This document shows, one piece after another, positions 40,560 through 41,178 of a stretch of 41,178 bases of DNA. The notes below the pieces were generated by a model. It had not been told where the DNA came from and did not search any database. It was given only the letters and a program-made list of their open reading frames with translations. Source of the stretch: Devosia insulae DS-56. GTDB lineage: Bacteria; Pseudomonadota; Alphaproteobacteria; Rhizobiales; Devosiaceae. The stretch covers positions 1 to 41,178 of the forward strand of contig NZ_LAJE02000118.1 in the NCBI RefSeq assembly GCF_000970465.2, given 5' to 3'. A program made the translations under genes and the position numbers. The number at the start of each line of letters is the position of its first letter. Positions within the stretch are counted from its first letter, which is position 1.

Positions 40560-40782
40560 CGAAATCCCCCAGCCAAATAACGACGACAAACGAGCACATC
40601 AGCGCATCGTCAGCATTGCAGCCGGCGATGGATTCACAAGATTATTTGCGGGTCTAAATTTCGTCTGAGTTTTCGGCGGTAGCGATCGGAGAGAAAAAAG
40701 CTGATCGCTGCAGAATGTGGCAACTAACTCTGAAGTCAGAGAGGCGGCTTAGTGTTGCGCGGTCGCGAAAGGGGGTATCTCC
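40560..40782. promoter_or_regulatory. Upstream region of the RHS toxin gene with two dyads
   Basis: This AT-richer 223-base stretch separates the RHS start from the isomerase stop and must hold the toxin promoter. AGCGATC (40681-40687) and GATCGCT (40703-40709) are perfect 7-base arms around a purine/A-rich loop with AAAAAA. CTCTGA-AG-TCAGAG at 40728-40741 is a compact palindrome that could end isomerase transcription, although only a weak T-run follows. No promoter hexamers are assigned with confidence. Confidence 0.4.
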
Positions 40783-41178
40783 CTAGCGCCCCGCGACCAG
40801 CGCCAATGCCGCCGGCAGGCGTAGGGTGATGTCGTTCTGGTCGATCGGCAACTGCTCGCGCTTGCGGCGGGCCGCGTGCACCAGCGCGGCATACTCGCCG
40901 AGTTGGATGTAAGGTTGGCTGGCCAGCCATTCCTGGTCGAAGGCCGGGATGGCGAATTGGCCGCGGTGGAGTTCGATCAGCGGCTTGGCCGCCGGGAGCA
41001 GGGCGAGGAGGCTTGGCCAGTCGATGATGCCCTCCCCGACAGAGGCGAGGTGGCGACGGAGAGCTGTGTCGCCGTCGAAGCTCAGGGCGGCGTCGTCGAT
41101 GTGGACCTGGGTGACGTGCGGGGCGAGGCGGCGGGCGGCGGCGAGGGGGTGTTCGAGGCGGACCAGCATGTTGGCGGG
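40783..41178 (-). CDS. Sugar-phosphate isomerase/epimerase-type TIM-barrel protein, 3' part
   Basis: The frame is open from the window edge to a stop at 40783, giving the last 131 residues of a xylose-isomerase-like TIM-barrel protein; the N-terminal part lies outside. PANMLVRLEHPLAAARRLAP matches the D-x-x-N-x-L strand and helix of that family. HVTQVHIDDAALSFDGD is the metal-site strand (vHikD), and EGIIDWPSLLALLPAAKPLIELHRG is the late barrel segment with a catalytic-type Glu. The true start is upstream, not at the internal Met (41169). Family members isomerise or epimerise sugars and cyclitols; the substrate is unknown. A frameshifted relic of the same gene lies at 22812-22995. Confidence 0.8.
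   Translation of the reverse strand, partial: PANMLVRLEHPLAAARRLAPHVTQVHIDDAALSFDGDTALRRHLASVGEGIIDWPSLLALLPAAKPLIELHRGQFAIPAFDQEWLASQPYIQLGEYAALVHAARRKREQLPIDQNDITLRLPAALALVAGR

Overview
The window reads as a GC-rich chromosome segment of an alphaproteobacterium, most likely Hyphomicrobiales (a Devosia-like or rhizobial-type soil bacterium). The signs are G/C-ending codons, many small ABC uptake operons under LacI and IclR regulators, a TPP-riboswitch thiXYZ operon, and RIME-like palindromic intergenic repeats. The genus is inferred from general character, not from a marker gene. Almost every gene is on the minus strand.

Region 1 (1-5553) is a sugar or sugar-phosphate uptake locus: LacI regulator, inositol-monophosphatase-family phosphatase, FbpA/AfuA-type periplasmic binding protein, ABC ATPase and the edge of what may be the permease, with a divergent PfkB sugar kinase. 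A perfect 18-bp palindrome, a likely LacI operator, lies at the regulator's 5' end. Region 2 (5566-8870) is a thiamine-precursor (HMP) uptake operon, ykoF-thiX-thiZ-thiY, behind a TPP riboswitch whose outer bases can pair with the ykoF start codon.

Region 3 (9144-22071) is a catabolic cluster bracketed by two IclR regulators. It has an ABC importer (Tat-type binding protein and two permeases, no ATPase), a Gfo/Idh oxidoreductase, an N-acyl-D-amino-acid deacylase, a D-threonine-aldolase/D-serine-dehydratase-fold PLP enzyme, a beta-propeller lactonase, a glutamate-semialdehyde-aminomutase-like aminotransferase, an amidohydrolase-2 enzyme and an NTF2-like protein. Together they suggest use of a conjugate carrying a D-amino acid or amino sugar. 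RIME-like repeats interrupt it.

Region 4 (22072-23838) is a patchwork: ten perfect copies of a 7-base tandem repeat, two unrecognised genes, and a frameshifted relic of a TIM-barrel sugar isomerase/epimerase. The relic matches the intact gene entering at the right edge, so two same-orientation copies flank about 18 kb.

Region 5 (23839-40559) is that 18-kb segment. It holds a compact type II secretion system (prepilin peptidase, E, F, G, H, I, J, L, M, a C-like protein and D in one overlapping operon, with K convergent). Upstream on the same strand are a 1991-residue SpvB/FG-GAP/RHS protein with a Sec signal peptide and a variable C-terminal tip, and a small probable immunity gene starting 2 bases after its stop. 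The most interesting proposal is that this is a self-contained module in which a dedicated minimal T2SS releases an RHS polymorphic toxin.
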